This document shows positions 33,861-42,957 of a DNA stretch of 64,000 nucleotides, in pieces. The position numbers were made by a program, and so were the translations under genes. The stretch's first letter is position 1; every line of letters begins with the position of its first letter. Origin of the DNA: Shinella sp. SUS2 (GTDB lineage: Bacteria; Pseudomonadota; Alphaproteobacteria; Rhizobiales; Rhizobiaceae); assembly GCF_001262505.1 (NCBI RefSeq), contig NZ_KQ410733.1, forward strand, positions 124,001 to 188,000, given 5' to 3'. The notes under the pieces are model-generated. The model was not told the DNA's origin. It did no database searches and saw nothing but the letters and a program-made list of their open reading frames with translations.

Positions 33861-34409
33861 TCAACTCGGGACGGGCTCTCCGTTCCCACCCAGAAGAGGC
33901 TGACATTCGAGCCACTCCCAGAGATAGGAAGCAAGCCCCCTGTCGATATGAATCCGCAGGCTCCCGGTGTCGGCGTGCCGGTAGATCGTCGCCATCATCC
34001 CTGCAAACGACATGGCGGCGCAAGGCCCGGCATTGTCCGGGTCGAGGGTCGTTCCGCGCGCGAGGAGGTCGCGAACACCGTCTCCTTTCGCTTCGATGAC
34101 GCGGAGGGCGGCGCTGACGGTCGTTGCGGCCCAGCCCTCGTCGTGCCATCCGTCTGCCAACTCCCCAGACGAGATCCCGACGACCAGCAACCGATCGCGG
34201 GCAACACGCACGACATAGCGCTCGCCAACGGCAAGCCCCAGCGCGCCGATATCCTTGCCGAGATCATGACGGGCGAGAAACCGCTCGACATCACCGCTGA
34301 CGAGGCGCTGCGTGAGTCCGGCGACAGTCCCGATCGTGAGGTTGGGGCCGGCGAGACGGGCAAGCGTCCAGTCTGGTTCGGGGCGCCATTTCGCGAACAC
34401 GTCAAGCAT
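33861..34409 (-). CDS. soxG: Sarcosine oxidase gamma subunit-like protein
   Basis: A 182-residue SoxG-family protein, last of the soxBDAG set. It shows the family's PDWTLARLAGPNLTIGTVA start and RVARDRLLVVGIS strand. Gamma subunits complete the heterotetramer and contact the alpha subunit. ATG 34409 is chosen because it overlaps the end of soxA by eight bases and GGAAAC lies ahead; an in-frame ATG at 34499 would run far into soxA. This is the least conserved subunit, so the assignment relies partly on its position. Confidence 0.8.
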   Translation of the reverse strand: MLDVFAKWRPEPDWTLARLAGPNLTIGTVAGLTQRLVSGDVERFLARHDLGKDIGALGLAVGERYVVRVARDRLLVVGISSGELADGWHDEGWAATTVSAALRVIEAKGDGVRDLLARGTTLDPDNAGPCAAMSFAGMMATIYRHADTGSLRIHIDRGLASYLWEWLECQPLLGGNGEPVPS

Positions 34410-37209
34410 GGAGGCGGTTTCCTTCCGCGTCGAAGGCGCAGGGGGAGATGATGCGGGCGCGTCTGATCTCCCGGAGATGCTGCAGCTCGATGATCTCACC
34501 CATACGGGAAAGACCGCGCTCGATCAGCCCCAGCGCGATCGGCGTCTGCAGCGCCGGGCTGAAATAGCTGGAGGTGACATAGCCCGTGCTGCGCAGGCTG
34601 CCCGCCTCCCGTTCGATGCCGTGCGCCCCGGTCGGCAGCACGCCCTTGCCGTCGATGGCTTCGAGGCCGACGAACTGCCGTCGATCCAGGCGCGCGGCGT
34701 CCTCTGTGATGAGCGACCGGCGACCGATGAACTCGATCTTCTTGCGCTCCAGCGGCGCGGTGAGACCGAAATCCATCGGGCGGCTCGTTCCGTCGGTGTC
34801 CTTGCCAATGACGATGTAGCCCTTTTCGGCACGCAGGATCATGAGGGCTTCGAGGCCGAGCAAGGTGGCGCCGAAGGCCTCGCCTTCCCGCCGCAGCCGC
34901 GCCCAGAGTGTCGCGGCATGGTCGGCGGGCACGGAAACCTCGTAGGAACGGTCGCCGGTGAAGCTGACGCGGGCGATCCGTACGGCGACGCCTTCGAATA
35001 CGCCGGCCGCCACGGCCATGTGCGGCAGGGCCGCATCATCAAGCGGAACGTCGAAGCCGATGGTTTCCATCAGTGCTCGTGCACGCGGTCCGGTGACGGT
35101 CAGCGTCGCCATTTCGGCCGTCGCGTTGTGGATGAAGACCCGTCGCCTGTCGTAGCGGTCCTGACGCCACTCCTCCAGCAGGGCGTGTACGCCGGCCACG
35201 TGTGAGGAGGAGCAGGAAACGACGAAACGGTTCTCGTCGAGCCGCACCAGCACGCCATCGTCATAGATGTTGCCACCTTCCGTGAGGATGAAGCCGTAAC
35301 GGCAGCGGCCGGGCGGGAGCGTCGACACGGTATTGTAGTAGATGAAATCGAGGAAAGTGGCGGCATCCGGGCCGATCACCTCGATCTTGCCGAGCGGCGA
35401 GCCGTCGAAGAGCGCGACACCCTGGCGGGCGGTCTTTGCTTCTGCCTGAATGCGCGCCTCCGCAGCGCCGCCGCCATAATAGGCGGGGCGCAGCCAGCCG
35501 CCATAGTCGCGGAAGACGGCACCCTCGGCGCGGTGCTGCCTTTCCAGCGGCAGGCGGCGGAGCGGGTTCATGCGCGTGCCGGAGCGGGCGCCCGCGAAGG
35601 ACGCGAGCGGGACCGGCGCAAAGGGCGGGCGGTAGGTCGTCGTGCCGACCTCGGGAATGCGGCGACCGGTGATCTCCGCCATCAGCGCCAGGCCATTGAC
35701 GTTGGAGGTCTTGCCCTGGTCCGTCGCCATGCCGAGCGTCGTGTAGCGCTTCAGATGCTCGACGGAGACGAAGTTTTCCCGCACGGCGAGTTCCACGTCC
35801 TTGGCGGTGACATCGTTCTGAAGATCGATCCAGACCCGTTCCTTCGCGCCCGGTTTCGGCCAGGCCGCGATGATGCCAAGCGTCCGGTCGGCGCCCTCTG
35901 TCAGGTCTGCGGGAAGGCCGAAGTCACCGGCGGCGGCCCCCGCAACCGCAACGCCCTTGACCGGCCGGCCGGGGACGAAGGCGAGGATGTCGTCGCGCCA
36001 GTCGAGCTTGCCCTGCGCCTGGCAGTAAAGGTGCACGGTCGGCGTGAAGCCGCCGGAGGCAAGCACGGCATCCGCTTCCAGCATGCTGCCGTCGGAAAGC
36101 CGGACGGCACGGACGGCGCCGCGGCCGCTGGCGGAAAGCACGGTGCGTCCCGCCAGAACGCGGAGGCCGGCGAGTGACGATGCATCGGCGCGATAATCGA
36201 CGACGGTCACCTCCGCCCCGGCCGCGGCCAAGGCCTCCGCCGTCTCGTAGGCAAGGCCGTTGTTCGTCGCGACCACGACCTTGCGCCCCGCGGCGACGCC
36301 GAAACGGCGAAGATAGACAAGGGCGGCTTCCGCCGACATGATGCCCGGCAGGTCGTTGTTGCCGAAGGGAAGCGGCCGCTCGATGGCGCCGGTGGCGAGC
36401 ACGATCGATCCGGCGCGGACCCGCCAGAGACGGTCCGTTGCGCCATCTTCCCCCTTCTGGTGAAGGCCGACCAGATGATGGTCGTAGATGCCGAAGGCCG
36501 TCGTTCCGGTCAGCACGAGAGCTCCGGCCTCGGCCAGTTCCCTAGCCACGTCTGCCGCCCATTCGAGGCCGGCTTTGTCCTCGATGGTCGCGGTGCGGAA
36601 AAGCAGGCTGCCGCCGACCTCCCGGCCGTCGTTGCACAGGACGACGCGTTTGCCGGCATGCAGCGCCTTGCGGGCGGCCAGCAGACCCGCCGGGCCAGCG
36701 CCGACCACCAGCATGTCGCAATGGTGGTTCACCTGCTCGGCGAAGGCGGGGCCTTGTACGGCCGCGTCCAGCACCCCGAGGCCTGCCATCTGCCGGATAC
36801 GCGGCTCGAAGAGGTGCCAGTCCGGGAACATGAAGGTCTTGTAGTAGAAGGCGGCTGGAATGAAGCGCGAGAAGGCATCGAGGAAGGCGTGGCGATCCTT
36901 CTGCGCGCTCGGATCGGCATTCACGCTGCGCACCGCCATGCCATCCACGGCGCGCGCCTGCGTTGCCCGCGTGTTCGGCATACCGCCGGCGATGTCGACC
37001 AGAGCGTTCGGCTCTTCGACGCCGGCGCCCCAGAGGCCCCGAGGGCGGTGATACTTGAAGCTGCGGCCGAGCACAGAGACCCCGCCGGCCAGCAGTGCCG
37101 AAGCCACCGTATCGCCGACAAAACCCTCGACCGCGCGCCCATCGAAGGAAAAGCGCAGCCGCCGTGAACGGTCGATGGCGGAGCCGCCCTCAGTGCGCCA
37201 TGCCGTCAT
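34402..37209 (-). CDS. soxA: Heterotetrameric sarcosine oxidase alpha subunit
   Basis: A 935-residue SoxA. The N-terminal ferredoxin-like segment (LRFSFDGRAVEGFVGDTVAS, SFKYHRPRGLWGAG) is followed by an NAD-binding Rossmann domain (DMLVVGAGPAGLLAARKALH, residues about 165-195) and a second nucleotide fold with GSIVLATGAIERPLPFGNND. The last 370 residues are a GcvT-like folate-binding domain (GVALFDGSPLGKIEVIGPDA to the end). The enzyme oxidatively demethylates sarcosine, passing formaldehyde to tetrahydrofolate. The first 20 bases overlap soxD. Related complexes oxidise other N-methyl amino acids, so sarcosine itself is inferred. Confidence 0.93.
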   Translation of the reverse strand: MTAWRTEGGSAIDRSRRLRFSFDGRAVEGFVGDTVASALLAGGVSVLGRSFKYHRPRGLWGAGVEEPNALVDIAGGMPNTRATQARAVDGMAVRSVNADPSAQKDRHAFLDAFSRFIPAAFYYKTFMFPDWHLFEPRIRQMAGLGVLDAAVQGPAFAEQVNHHCDMLVVGAGPAGLLAARKALHAGKRVVLCNDGREVGGSLLFRTATIEDKAGLEWAADVARELAEAGALVLTGTTAFGIYDHHLVGLHQKGEDGATDRLWRVRAGSIVLATGAIERPLPFGNNDLPGIMSAEAALVYLRRFGVAAGRKVVVATNNGLAYETAEALAAAGAEVTVVDYRADASSLAGLRVLAGRTVLSASGRGAVRAVRLSDGSMLEADAVLASGGFTPTVHLYCQAQGKLDWRDDILAFVPGRPVKGVAVAGAAAGDFGLPADLTEGADRTLGIIAAWPKPGAKERVWIDLQNDVTAKDVELAVRENFVSVEHLKRYTTLGMATDQGKTSNVNGLALMAEITGRRIPEVGTTTYRPPFAPVPLASFAGARSGTRMNPLRRLPLERQHRAEGAVFRDYGGWLRPAYYGGGAAEARIQAEAKTARQGVALFDGSPLGKIEVIGPDAATFLDFIYYNTVSTLPPGRCRYGFILTEGGNIYDDGVLVRLDENRFVVSCSSSHVAGVHALLEEWRQDRYDRRRVFIHNATAEMATLTVTGPRARALMETIGFDVPLDDAALPHMAVAAGVFEGVAVRIARVSFTGDRSYEVSVPADHAATLWARLRREGEAFGATLLGLEALMILRAEKGYIVIGKDTDGTSRPMDFGLTAPLERKKIEFIGRRSLITEDAARLDRRQFVGLEAIDGKGVLPTGAHGIEREAGSLRSTGYVTSSYFSPALQTPIALGLIERGLSRMGEIIELQHLREIRRARIISPCAFDAEGNRLHA

Positions 37210-37474
37210 GGCCGTCTCCCTCTCCCAGCGCGAAGGACTGTGCCACGCGGTGATTTACGGTGTCCCGTTCCATACGGAAGACCTCGCCGCAGGTCATGTG
37301 CATCCAGATCTCGCTTGCCTGTCCGCGCGGATTGTTGCGCGCGTGCAGATAGCTGCTCCATTCGCCGTCCGTCACGGCGCGAAACCCTTCGGGGCGGTGA
37401 TTGCCGGCATCGCCGCCGAAGTGGAATTCGCTCTCGCTTCGCGGGCCGCAGAAGGGGCAGGGAAAGAGCTGCAT
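37190..37474 (-). CDS. soxD: Sarcosine oxidase delta subunit
   Basis: A 94-residue SoxD. The N-terminal MQLFPCPFCGPRSESEF carries two of the Zn-binding residues (Cys-x-x-Cys) and FHFGGDAGNHRPE and MHMTCGEVFRMERDT supply the others, as in known delta subunits. It is a small structural component near the electron-transfer part of the heterotetramer. AGGAGG precedes ATG 37474. It ends inside the soxA start, and it starts ten bases after soxB, consistent with one transcript. Confidence 0.92.
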   Translation of the reverse strand: MQLFPCPFCGPRSESEFHFGGDAGNHRPEGFRAVTDGEWSSYLHARNNPRGQASEIWMHMTCGEVFRMERDTVNHRVAQSFALGEGDGHDGMAH

Positions 37475-37484
37475 GGGTTGCCTC

Positions 37485-38738
37485 CTAGTGTGCGATGCCG
37501 GAGCCGGCGGCTTCGTCGATCAGGCGGCCGCGTGCGAAGCGGTCGAGATCGAAGGGGCGGCTGATGTCGTGGTGCTTGCCCGTCGCCAGGAGATGGGCGA
37601 GCAGCGTGCCGCCGGCCGGAATGGCCTTGAAGCCACCCGTTCCCCAGCCGCAGTTGAGAAAGAGGCCGGGCAGCGGGCTCTCCCCGAGGATGGGCGATGA
37701 ATCCGGGGTCACGTCCACGATGCCGGCCCATTGCCGCATCAGCCGGAGCTGGCGGAACGAGGGGAACATTTCCAGAAGGCCCGCGACGACGTCTTCCAGC
37801 ACCGGCAGGTTGCCGCGCTGCCCATAGGACGGGATCCGGTCGAGAGCGCCGCCGATGACGAGCTCGCCCTTGTCCGACTGGCTGGCATAGGTACCGGTTC
37901 CGGGAGAGAGTACGACCGTATCGAGCGCCGGTTTGATCGGCTCGGAAACGCAGGCCTGCAAGGCATAGGAGGTGATCGGCAGGCGGAAACCGGCCTTGGC
38001 CGCAAGATGCGAGGAATGGCCGGCGACGACCATGCCCGTGCGTTCGGCGCGGATCTCGCCGCGGCTCGTCCTGACGCCGCGGCAGTGCCCGCCCTCGATC
38101 AGGAAGTCCTCCACCTCGCAGGACTGGATGATGTCGACGCCCAGCCTGTCGGCGGCGCGGGCGTAACCCCAGGCGACCGCATCGTGGCGCGCCGTCCCGG
38201 CCCTGCCCTGCCAGACGCCGCCGAAAACCGGATAGCGCGCCGCGGGCGAGACGTTGAGGAGCGGCAGCACGCGCCGCACGGCTTCCGCGTCGAAGAGTTC
38301 GGCATCGGTGCCGTTGATCTGCATGGCGTTGACCGTCCGCGCCGCCATCTCCATCTCCGCTTCGCTATGGGCAAGCGTGATGATGCCGCGCTGGGAGAGC
38401 ATGATGTTGTAGTTGAGGTCCCGGCCGAGCGTTTCGTAGAGACGGAGCGCAAGGTCGTAGAGCGCCGTGCTTTCGGGAAAGAAGTAATTCGAGCGTACGA
38501 CGGTGGTGTTGCGCCCGGTGTTGCCACCGCCCAGCCAGCCTTTTTCAATGACCGCGACATTGCGGATATTGTGCGTCCTGGCGAGATAATAGGCTGTCGC
38601 AAGGCCATGTCCGCCGCCGCCGATGATCAGGATGTCGTAGCGCGGCTTGGGCTGCGGCGAGCGCCAGGCCTGCTGCCAGCCCTTCTGCCCCTTGAGGCCT
38701 TCCTTGAGAAGCGAGAATGCGGAGTAGTGTCGTGTCAT
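37485..38738 (-). CDS. soxB: Sarcosine oxidase beta subunit
   Basis: A 417-residue DAO-family flavoprotein beta subunit. ILIIGGGGHGLATAYYLAR is the FAD Rossmann motif. His185 in GTARHDAVAWGYAR is the position of covalent FMN attachment in characterised SoxB proteins. The catalytic face includes IPAGGTLLAHLL near the C-terminus. ATG 38738 gives the usual MxRxYSAFSLL start; an upstream ATG at 38753 adds five residues. It is first in the soxBDAG operon, and a near-palindrome for the upstream TetR lies at 38860-38879. Confidence 0.94.
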   Translation of the reverse strand: MTRHYSAFSLLKEGLKGQKGWQQAWRSPQPKPRYDILIIGGGGHGLATAYYLARTHNIRNVAVIEKGWLGGGNTGRNTTVVRSNYFFPESTALYDLALRLYETLGRDLNYNIMLSQRGIITLAHSEAEMEMAARTVNAMQINGTDAELFDAEAVRRVLPLLNVSPAARYPVFGGVWQGRAGTARHDAVAWGYARAADRLGVDIIQSCEVEDFLIEGGHCRGVRTSRGEIRAERTGMVVAGHSSHLAAKAGFRLPITSYALQACVSEPIKPALDTVVLSPGTGTYASQSDKGELVIGGALDRIPSYGQRGNLPVLEDVVAGLLEMFPSFRQLRLMRQWAGIVDVTPDSSPILGESPLPGLFLNCGWGTGGFKAIPAGGTLLAHLLATGKHHDISRPFDLDRFARGRLIDEAAGSGIAH

Positions 38739-38859
38739 AGCGCGCCGCCCCATGCGCGGCCCTGCGACAACAAGGCTGAGTGCTGCTTCATGCGCTGCCC
38801 CATGGTTGAAAGACCACCCCCCGAGCCATCCCTGCTCGACGGATCCTATGCGTATTCTC

Positions 38860-38879
38860 TCTGTACACTAATGTCCAGA
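38860..38879. promoter_or_regulatory. Candidate TetR operator upstream of soxB
   Basis: TCTGTACA-CTAA-TGTCCAGA is an inverted repeat with seven of eight arm bases paired. It lies 120 bases upstream of soxB in the 230-base region between the TetR gene and soxB. The size and symmetry are those of TetR-family sites. Confidence 0.5.
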
Positions 38880-38970
38880 AGATTGCGATGGAATGCACAC
38901 TTTGGCGAACCTCGTGCGGAGGATCGCCTTAAAGGCCGTAAATCGCGAAGCGTACAAACATGTCCATTGT

Positions 38971-39633
38971 TCAGCCATCCGGCTGAACGCGCCGCATCAA
39001 GGTTTCGAAGGCTTCGACCTCCTCGTCCGAAGCCGTGCGGCCCGTGAAACTGAGGAGATAGGGCCTGAGAAGGCGCAGCCGCATTTCACGGTCATCGCGC
39101 ATGCCGAGCGTGTAGTGGCCGATCTGCGTGAAATAGAGGACGCGCGCGCGGATGAAGGCCTCGTCCTCCGGGTAGCTGTAGCGCTGGAACATGCGTGCGA
39201 CAGCATCGACGCGCTGGTCGTCCGCCTGATCGACGACGTTGCGTACCGACGCATCCACCTGTGCCCAGGAGCGGACTGCGGCGTCGAGGCGGGGGCTGAA
39301 GAGGCCGGGATCCACCCAGCATTCGAAGATGTGGCATACGGCCTTCGTGACCGTGAGCGCGGGGCGCAGCGCTCGTTCGATGATCGGACTGGTGTTCTTG
39401 CGCAGCCAGTGTTCGAGAAGCTCCCGGTGCAGCTCCTGCAAATCGGCGAAGAACCAGTAGAAACTGGACCGCGACACGGCGAGTGTCTTCGCCATGACCT
39501 GGATCTTCACATTGGCAATGCCCTCTTCCACAAGCGCTGCAATGCCCGCCTCGATCCAGGCCTCCCGCGTCATGCGGCCGGCCGCCTGCTTTCCGGCAGA
39601 CGCTTTTGTCCTCGGGGGGCTCGCAGTGCTCAC
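38971..39633 (-). CDS. TetR-family regulator upstream of the sox operon
   Basis: A 220-residue TetR protein with the DNA-binding domain at residues 20-65 (MTREAWIEAGIAALVEEG, VKIQVMAKTLAVSRSSFYWF) and a C-terminal helical domain with WVDPGLFSPRLDAAVRSWAQ, as in regulators of amine or fatty-acyl metabolism. GTG 39633 is selected because GGAG lies six bases before it, whereas an ATG at 39705 adds 24 non-homologous residues. It is transcribed toward soxB and is likely its regulator through the 38860-38879 palindrome. A hairpin GTTCAGCC/GGCTGAAC at 38969-38988 overlaps its stop codon. Confidence 0.85.
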   Translation of the reverse strand: MSTASPPRTKASAGKQAAGRMTREAWIEAGIAALVEEGIANVKIQVMAKTLAVSRSSFYWFFADLQELHRELLEHWLRKNTSPIIERALRPALTVTKAVCHIFECWVDPGLFSPRLDAAVRSWAQVDASVRNVVDQADDQRVDAVARMFQRYSYPEDEAFIRARVLYFTQIGHYTLGMRDDREMRLRLLRPYLLSFTGRTASDEEVEAFETLMRRVQPDG

Positions 39634-39791
39634 GGCGTCTCCTTCTGGCAAGCCCGGCGTCCGACGGCGAGCGCGGGATGTTGCGCACGGCAAGAGGGAT
39701 ATCAAGTTCGCGACGAGAATCTACCCTGTTGGCAGAGCCCGCTGCGGGAAGCGCTGAGGGTTCCCGGCACTGCCGTATCGCCTCGAACAGT

Positions 39792-41231
39792 TCAGCGCCA
39801 GAATTTCTTTGCATCGAGCAAGTCGTCCAGCGCGGCCTGCGAACGCCCGATCAGCTTCGCCTTGTCACGCGGCCGATACGCCTGTTCGCCTTCCTCCAGT
39901 GCAGTAAGACCATATCTTGCCGCGATCTGCGGGCCGGTCACAAGGTCGTTCAAGGCACCGAGCTGATCCTGCAGGCGCTCCATTGCGTCGGAGAAATGTG
40001 CGAGGCGGCGCTGCCCGCGCTTGTCGTCGAACAGGCAGCCGAAGAACTCGGCGGCATAGCGCAACCTCTTGGCGTCCTTGCGGATCTGGTGCCGTTCGTC
40101 ATCGGTCAAGCCGGCGAGGTCCCTGCCATTCTTCTTCAGCTTCCTTCGCAGCTTATCGAGGGCACGCGCGGCAAAGTCGACCACCGGCTCGCCGAGTACG
40201 GATGCCTGCAAGTAATCCCCGGACTGGAGCCACTCGTTGAAATCGATCATGAGAACCCGGGCCTGGGGCGACGACAGCGCGGCGAGCGCGGCTTCTTGGG
40301 CGGTATTTTGTGCCTGCCGGAGTGTTGCGTCGGATGCGGGCGATGTCGTCTTCGCCATCAGCACATCGAGATCGCGGGCGTCGCCCAGCAGGCGGGCGAG
40401 CCAGCGAAACGCGTCGGACAATCGCTCCGCCTCGCCCCCGAGATGGGGCCTGAACACCGAGAACGCGGTGCGCAGCCGCCGCAAGGCGACCCGCGCCTGA
40501 TGAAGGGCCTCTTGCGCGCTGTGCCGGCGACGCAGGATTGTTTCGTTGAGCCGGAACTGGCGAAAGCAGGATCCGGCGATCACGCGAAAGGCGTGCCCTG
40601 CGGTGTGGCCTGTTTCGAGGTGAATGGGGTCGGCCTTGATGGCAACGGGGGCCGCATCGAGAAGGCGATAGCCGCGTTCGGTTTTGGATTGGACGCCGAT
40701 CGCAACCGGTATGGTCGCTTCGATCTTCCGTGCCAGCCGGAACAGGTCGGCCGGCTTGCCGCCTTTCAGCTCAAGGTCCAGTTCGCAAACGGCGAGCCGC
40801 CGTTCCCCCGCGATCACCTCGCCGCGATCGGCAGAAACATCGATATGGGACCCATTCTCGGTCGCGGTCCAGGTCTGGCGGACGATATCAACCTCAAACA
40901 GGGGGCAGAGCGCAGGGACGATCGTTCCGAACCTCGAGGCCAGGGGCGCTGCTTCGTCGAGGACCGGCTCCAGCGAGGCCACGGACATTTCCCATTCCGG
41001 CCGGATGAACAGGGGGGCGGCGGGGCCGGTTGCCTTGATGGTCTGGACGAGTGATGTCCCCGTCCGGCGTATGCGAAGCGAAAACCCCGCCTTTTCGAGA
41101 CTGTTCTCGGCGGTGTCGAAATAGGTCTCGTGCCGCTTGATGGAGCCGACCGGCTCACCGAGCAGTCTTGAGGCGAGGAGAGCTTCGAAATCCTCCGATG
41201 TGACGTCCAGCTTCAGCTCGATCTCCGGCAT
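39792..41231 (-). CDS. CYTH and CHAD domain protein
   Basis: A 479-residue two-domain protein. Residues 1-200 form a CYTH triphosphate tunnel domain, opening with the diagnostic ExExK motif (MPEIELKLDV), then RHETYFDTAENSL and acidic SHIDVSADRGEVIAGE segments that bind a metal and triphosphate. Residues 215-470 are a CHAD domain with conserved histidines and basic residues (EALHQARVALRRLRTAFSVF, RHQIRKDAKRLRYAAEFF) that bind polyphosphate. Stand-alone CYTH enzymes hydrolyse inorganic triphosphate; the fusion is linked to polyphosphate handling. ATG 41231 follows GGGAG. It is a single-gene unit. Confidence 0.9.
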   Translation of the reverse strand: MPEIELKLDVTSEDFEALLASRLLGEPVGSIKRHETYFDTAENSLEKAGFSLRIRRTGTSLVQTIKATGPAAPLFIRPEWEMSVASLEPVLDEAAPLASRFGTIVPALCPLFEVDIVRQTWTATENGSHIDVSADRGEVIAGERRLAVCELDLELKGGKPADLFRLARKIEATIPVAIGVQSKTERGYRLLDAAPVAIKADPIHLETGHTAGHAFRVIAGSCFRQFRLNETILRRRHSAQEALHQARVALRRLRTAFSVFRPHLGGEAERLSDAFRWLARLLGDARDLDVLMAKTTSPASDATLRQAQNTAQEAALAALSSPQARVLMIDFNEWLQSGDYLQASVLGEPVVDFAARALDKLRRKLKKNGRDLAGLTDDERHQIRKDAKRLRYAAEFFGCLFDDKRGQRRLAHFSDAMERLQDQLGALNDLVTGPQIAARYGLTALEEGEQAYRPRDKAKLIGRSQAALDDLLDAKKFWR

Positions 41232-41446
41232 GCTCGTCTCCCGCTGTTGCTCGAAGCCGGCCGGCGGAAGGCGGACCGCTTCGAAGCGGTTCGGGGCCCG
41301 ATGGCGCAAAGCAAAGGCACGTCAGGATACGGCCCTGCGCTTGAGAGGCAAGTCGGCGAAAGAGACATGAAGTAGACGCAGCCTCGCGACCCGCTCCGCG
41401 GCGGCATGTCAGCGAACACCCCGGCTGATCCGAACCATCCGTTTTG

Positions 41447-41480
41447 CCGATGGGAGGAAGTGGAATCCTCCTCCCATCGG
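41447..41480. terminator. Terminator at the end of the transporter/CoA operon
   Basis: CCGATGGGAGGA (41447-41458) pairs perfectly with TCCTCCCATCGG (41469-41480) over a ten-base loop. It lies 22 bases downstream of the aldehyde dehydrogenase stop, as expected for the end of the reverse-strand operon that begins near 50090. Confidence 0.65.
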
Positions 41481-41501
41481 TTGCACGAAAGGACCGGCGT
41501 G

Positions 41502-42938
41502 TCAGCCCTTGCGGGTCACGAGCCGGGTATCGAGATAGGCCTGCAGCGCTTCCGAGCCTCCCTCCGTACCATGGCCCGAATCCTTGATCCCGCCGAAGGG
41601 GACTTCGGGCAGGGCGAGGCCGAGATGGTTGATGGAGACCATTCCGGCCTCCACCTCGTTACCGAGGCGCGTCGCGGTGGCGCTGCTGCGCGTGAAGGCA
41701 AAGGCGGCAAGGCCATAGGGCAGGCGGTTCGCCTCGCTGATCGCCTCTCCGAGATCACCGAAGCGGTTGACGACAGCGACGGGGCCGAAGGGTTCCTCGT
41801 TCATGATGCGCGCCGCTACCGGCACGTCGGCCAGCACCGTCGGCTCGAAGAACCACCCTTCATTGCCGATGCGGCGGCCGCCGGTCGTCAGCTTTGCACC
41901 GTGTTCGACGGCGTCGCCGATCAGGCTTTCCAGCGCCGGGATGCGCCGATCGTTCGCCAGTGGCCCCATCTCGATATCGGCATCAAGGCCGTTGCCGACC
42001 CGCACCGCCTTCGCTCCGGCCGTAAAGCGCTCGGTGAAGGCATCGGCGATCTTCTCCTGGACGAGGAAACGCGTGGGCGAAACGCAGACCTGCCCCGCAT
42101 TGCGGAACTTGTTGCCGACCATCAGGTTCACGGCAAGGTCGAGGTCCGCATCCTCGGTGACGATGACGGGCGCATGGCCGCCAAGTTCCATCGTGGCGCG
42201 CTTCATGTGTGCGCCGGCAAGCGCGGCGAGCTGCTTGCCGACAGGCGTGGACCCCGTGAAGCTGATCTTGCGGATGACCGGATGCGGGATGAGGTATTCC
42301 GAAATCTCGGCCGGAACACCATAGACGAGATTGATGACGCCGGCCGGGATACCCGCGTCCGCGAAGGCCTTGATGAGGGCCGCGGGCGATGCCGGAGTTT
42401 CCTCGGGCGCCTTGACGATGATCGTGCAGCCGGCGGCAATCGCTGCGGAAAGCTTGCGAACGACCTGGTTGATGGGGAAGTTCCACGGCGTGAAGGCGGC
42501 GACAGGCCCGACGGGCCGCTTCAGGGTGATCTGCAGCACATCCGGTGCGCGGGAGGGGATGACCTGTCCGTAGGCGCGCTGTGCCTCGCCGGCAAACCAC
42601 TCGATGATATCGGCGCCGGCCAGCGTCTCCATCCGTGCCTGCGATACCGGCTTGCCCTGCTCCAGCGTCATCGTGACGGCAATCTCGTCGGCGCGCTCGC
42701 GCAGGATATCGGCCGCGCGGCGCATCAGCCTCGCGCGCTCGTAAGCCGATGTCGCGCTCCACTGCGGGAAGGTGCGGTCGACGGCCGCCAGCGCTTCGTC
42801 GAGATCCGCCCGATCCGCCCAGGCGACGGTGCCGATCGGCTGGGCCGTCGCCGGGTTGAGAACCGGAATGGTCCGTCCGCCGGAGGCCGGCCGCCAAACA
42901 CCGTCGATGAAAAGCAATGTGTCAGGATAGGTCGTCAT
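41502..42938 (-). CDS. NAD(P)-dependent aldehyde dehydrogenase (SSADH-like)
   Basis: A 478-residue ALDH superfamily enzyme closest in character to succinate-semialdehyde dehydrogenases. The NAD fold has [14 protein letters not shown] and [13 protein letters not shown]; catalytic Cys285 is in [10 protein letters not shown] and the general-base Glu in [10 protein letters not shown]. It oxidises an aldehyde to the acid. ATG 42938 has GAGGA eight bases before it. It is the last gene of the reverse unit, 19 bases after the hydratase/dehydrogenase fusion. In the context of two aminotransferases in the neighbouring forward unit, a semialdehyde from transamination is a reasonable substrate. Confidence 0.92.
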   Translation of the reverse strand: MTTYPDTLLFIDGVWRPASGGRTIPVLNPATAQPIGTVAWADRADLDEALAAVDRTFPQWSATSAYERARLMRRAADILRERADEIAVTMTLEQGKPVSQARMETLAGADIIEWFAGEAQRAYGQVIPSRAPDVLQITLKRPVGPVAAFTPWNFPINQVVRKLSAAIAAGCTIIVKAPEETPASPAALIKAFADAGIPAGVINLVYGVPAEISEYLIPHPVIRKISFTGSTPVGKQLAALAGAHMKRATMELGGHAPVIVTEDADLDLAVNLMVGNKFRNAGQVCVSPTRFLVQEKIADAFTERFTAGAKAVRVGNGLDADIEMGPLANDRRIPALESLIGDAVEHGAKLTTGGRRIGNEGWFFEPTVLADVPVAARIMNEEPFGPVAVVNRFGDLGEAISEANRLPYGLAAFAFTRSSATATRLGNEVEAGMVSINHLGLALPEVPFGGIKDSGHGTEGGSEALQAYLDTRLVTRKG

Positions 42939-42957
42939 CGTAAAATCCTCATTCGTA

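Noticed and set aside
38969..38988. Hairpin GTTCAGCC/GGCTGAAC at the end of the TetR gene as a full terminator
   Set aside because: The stem is eight bp, overlaps the stop codon and has no T-run, so I mention it only under the TetR gene.
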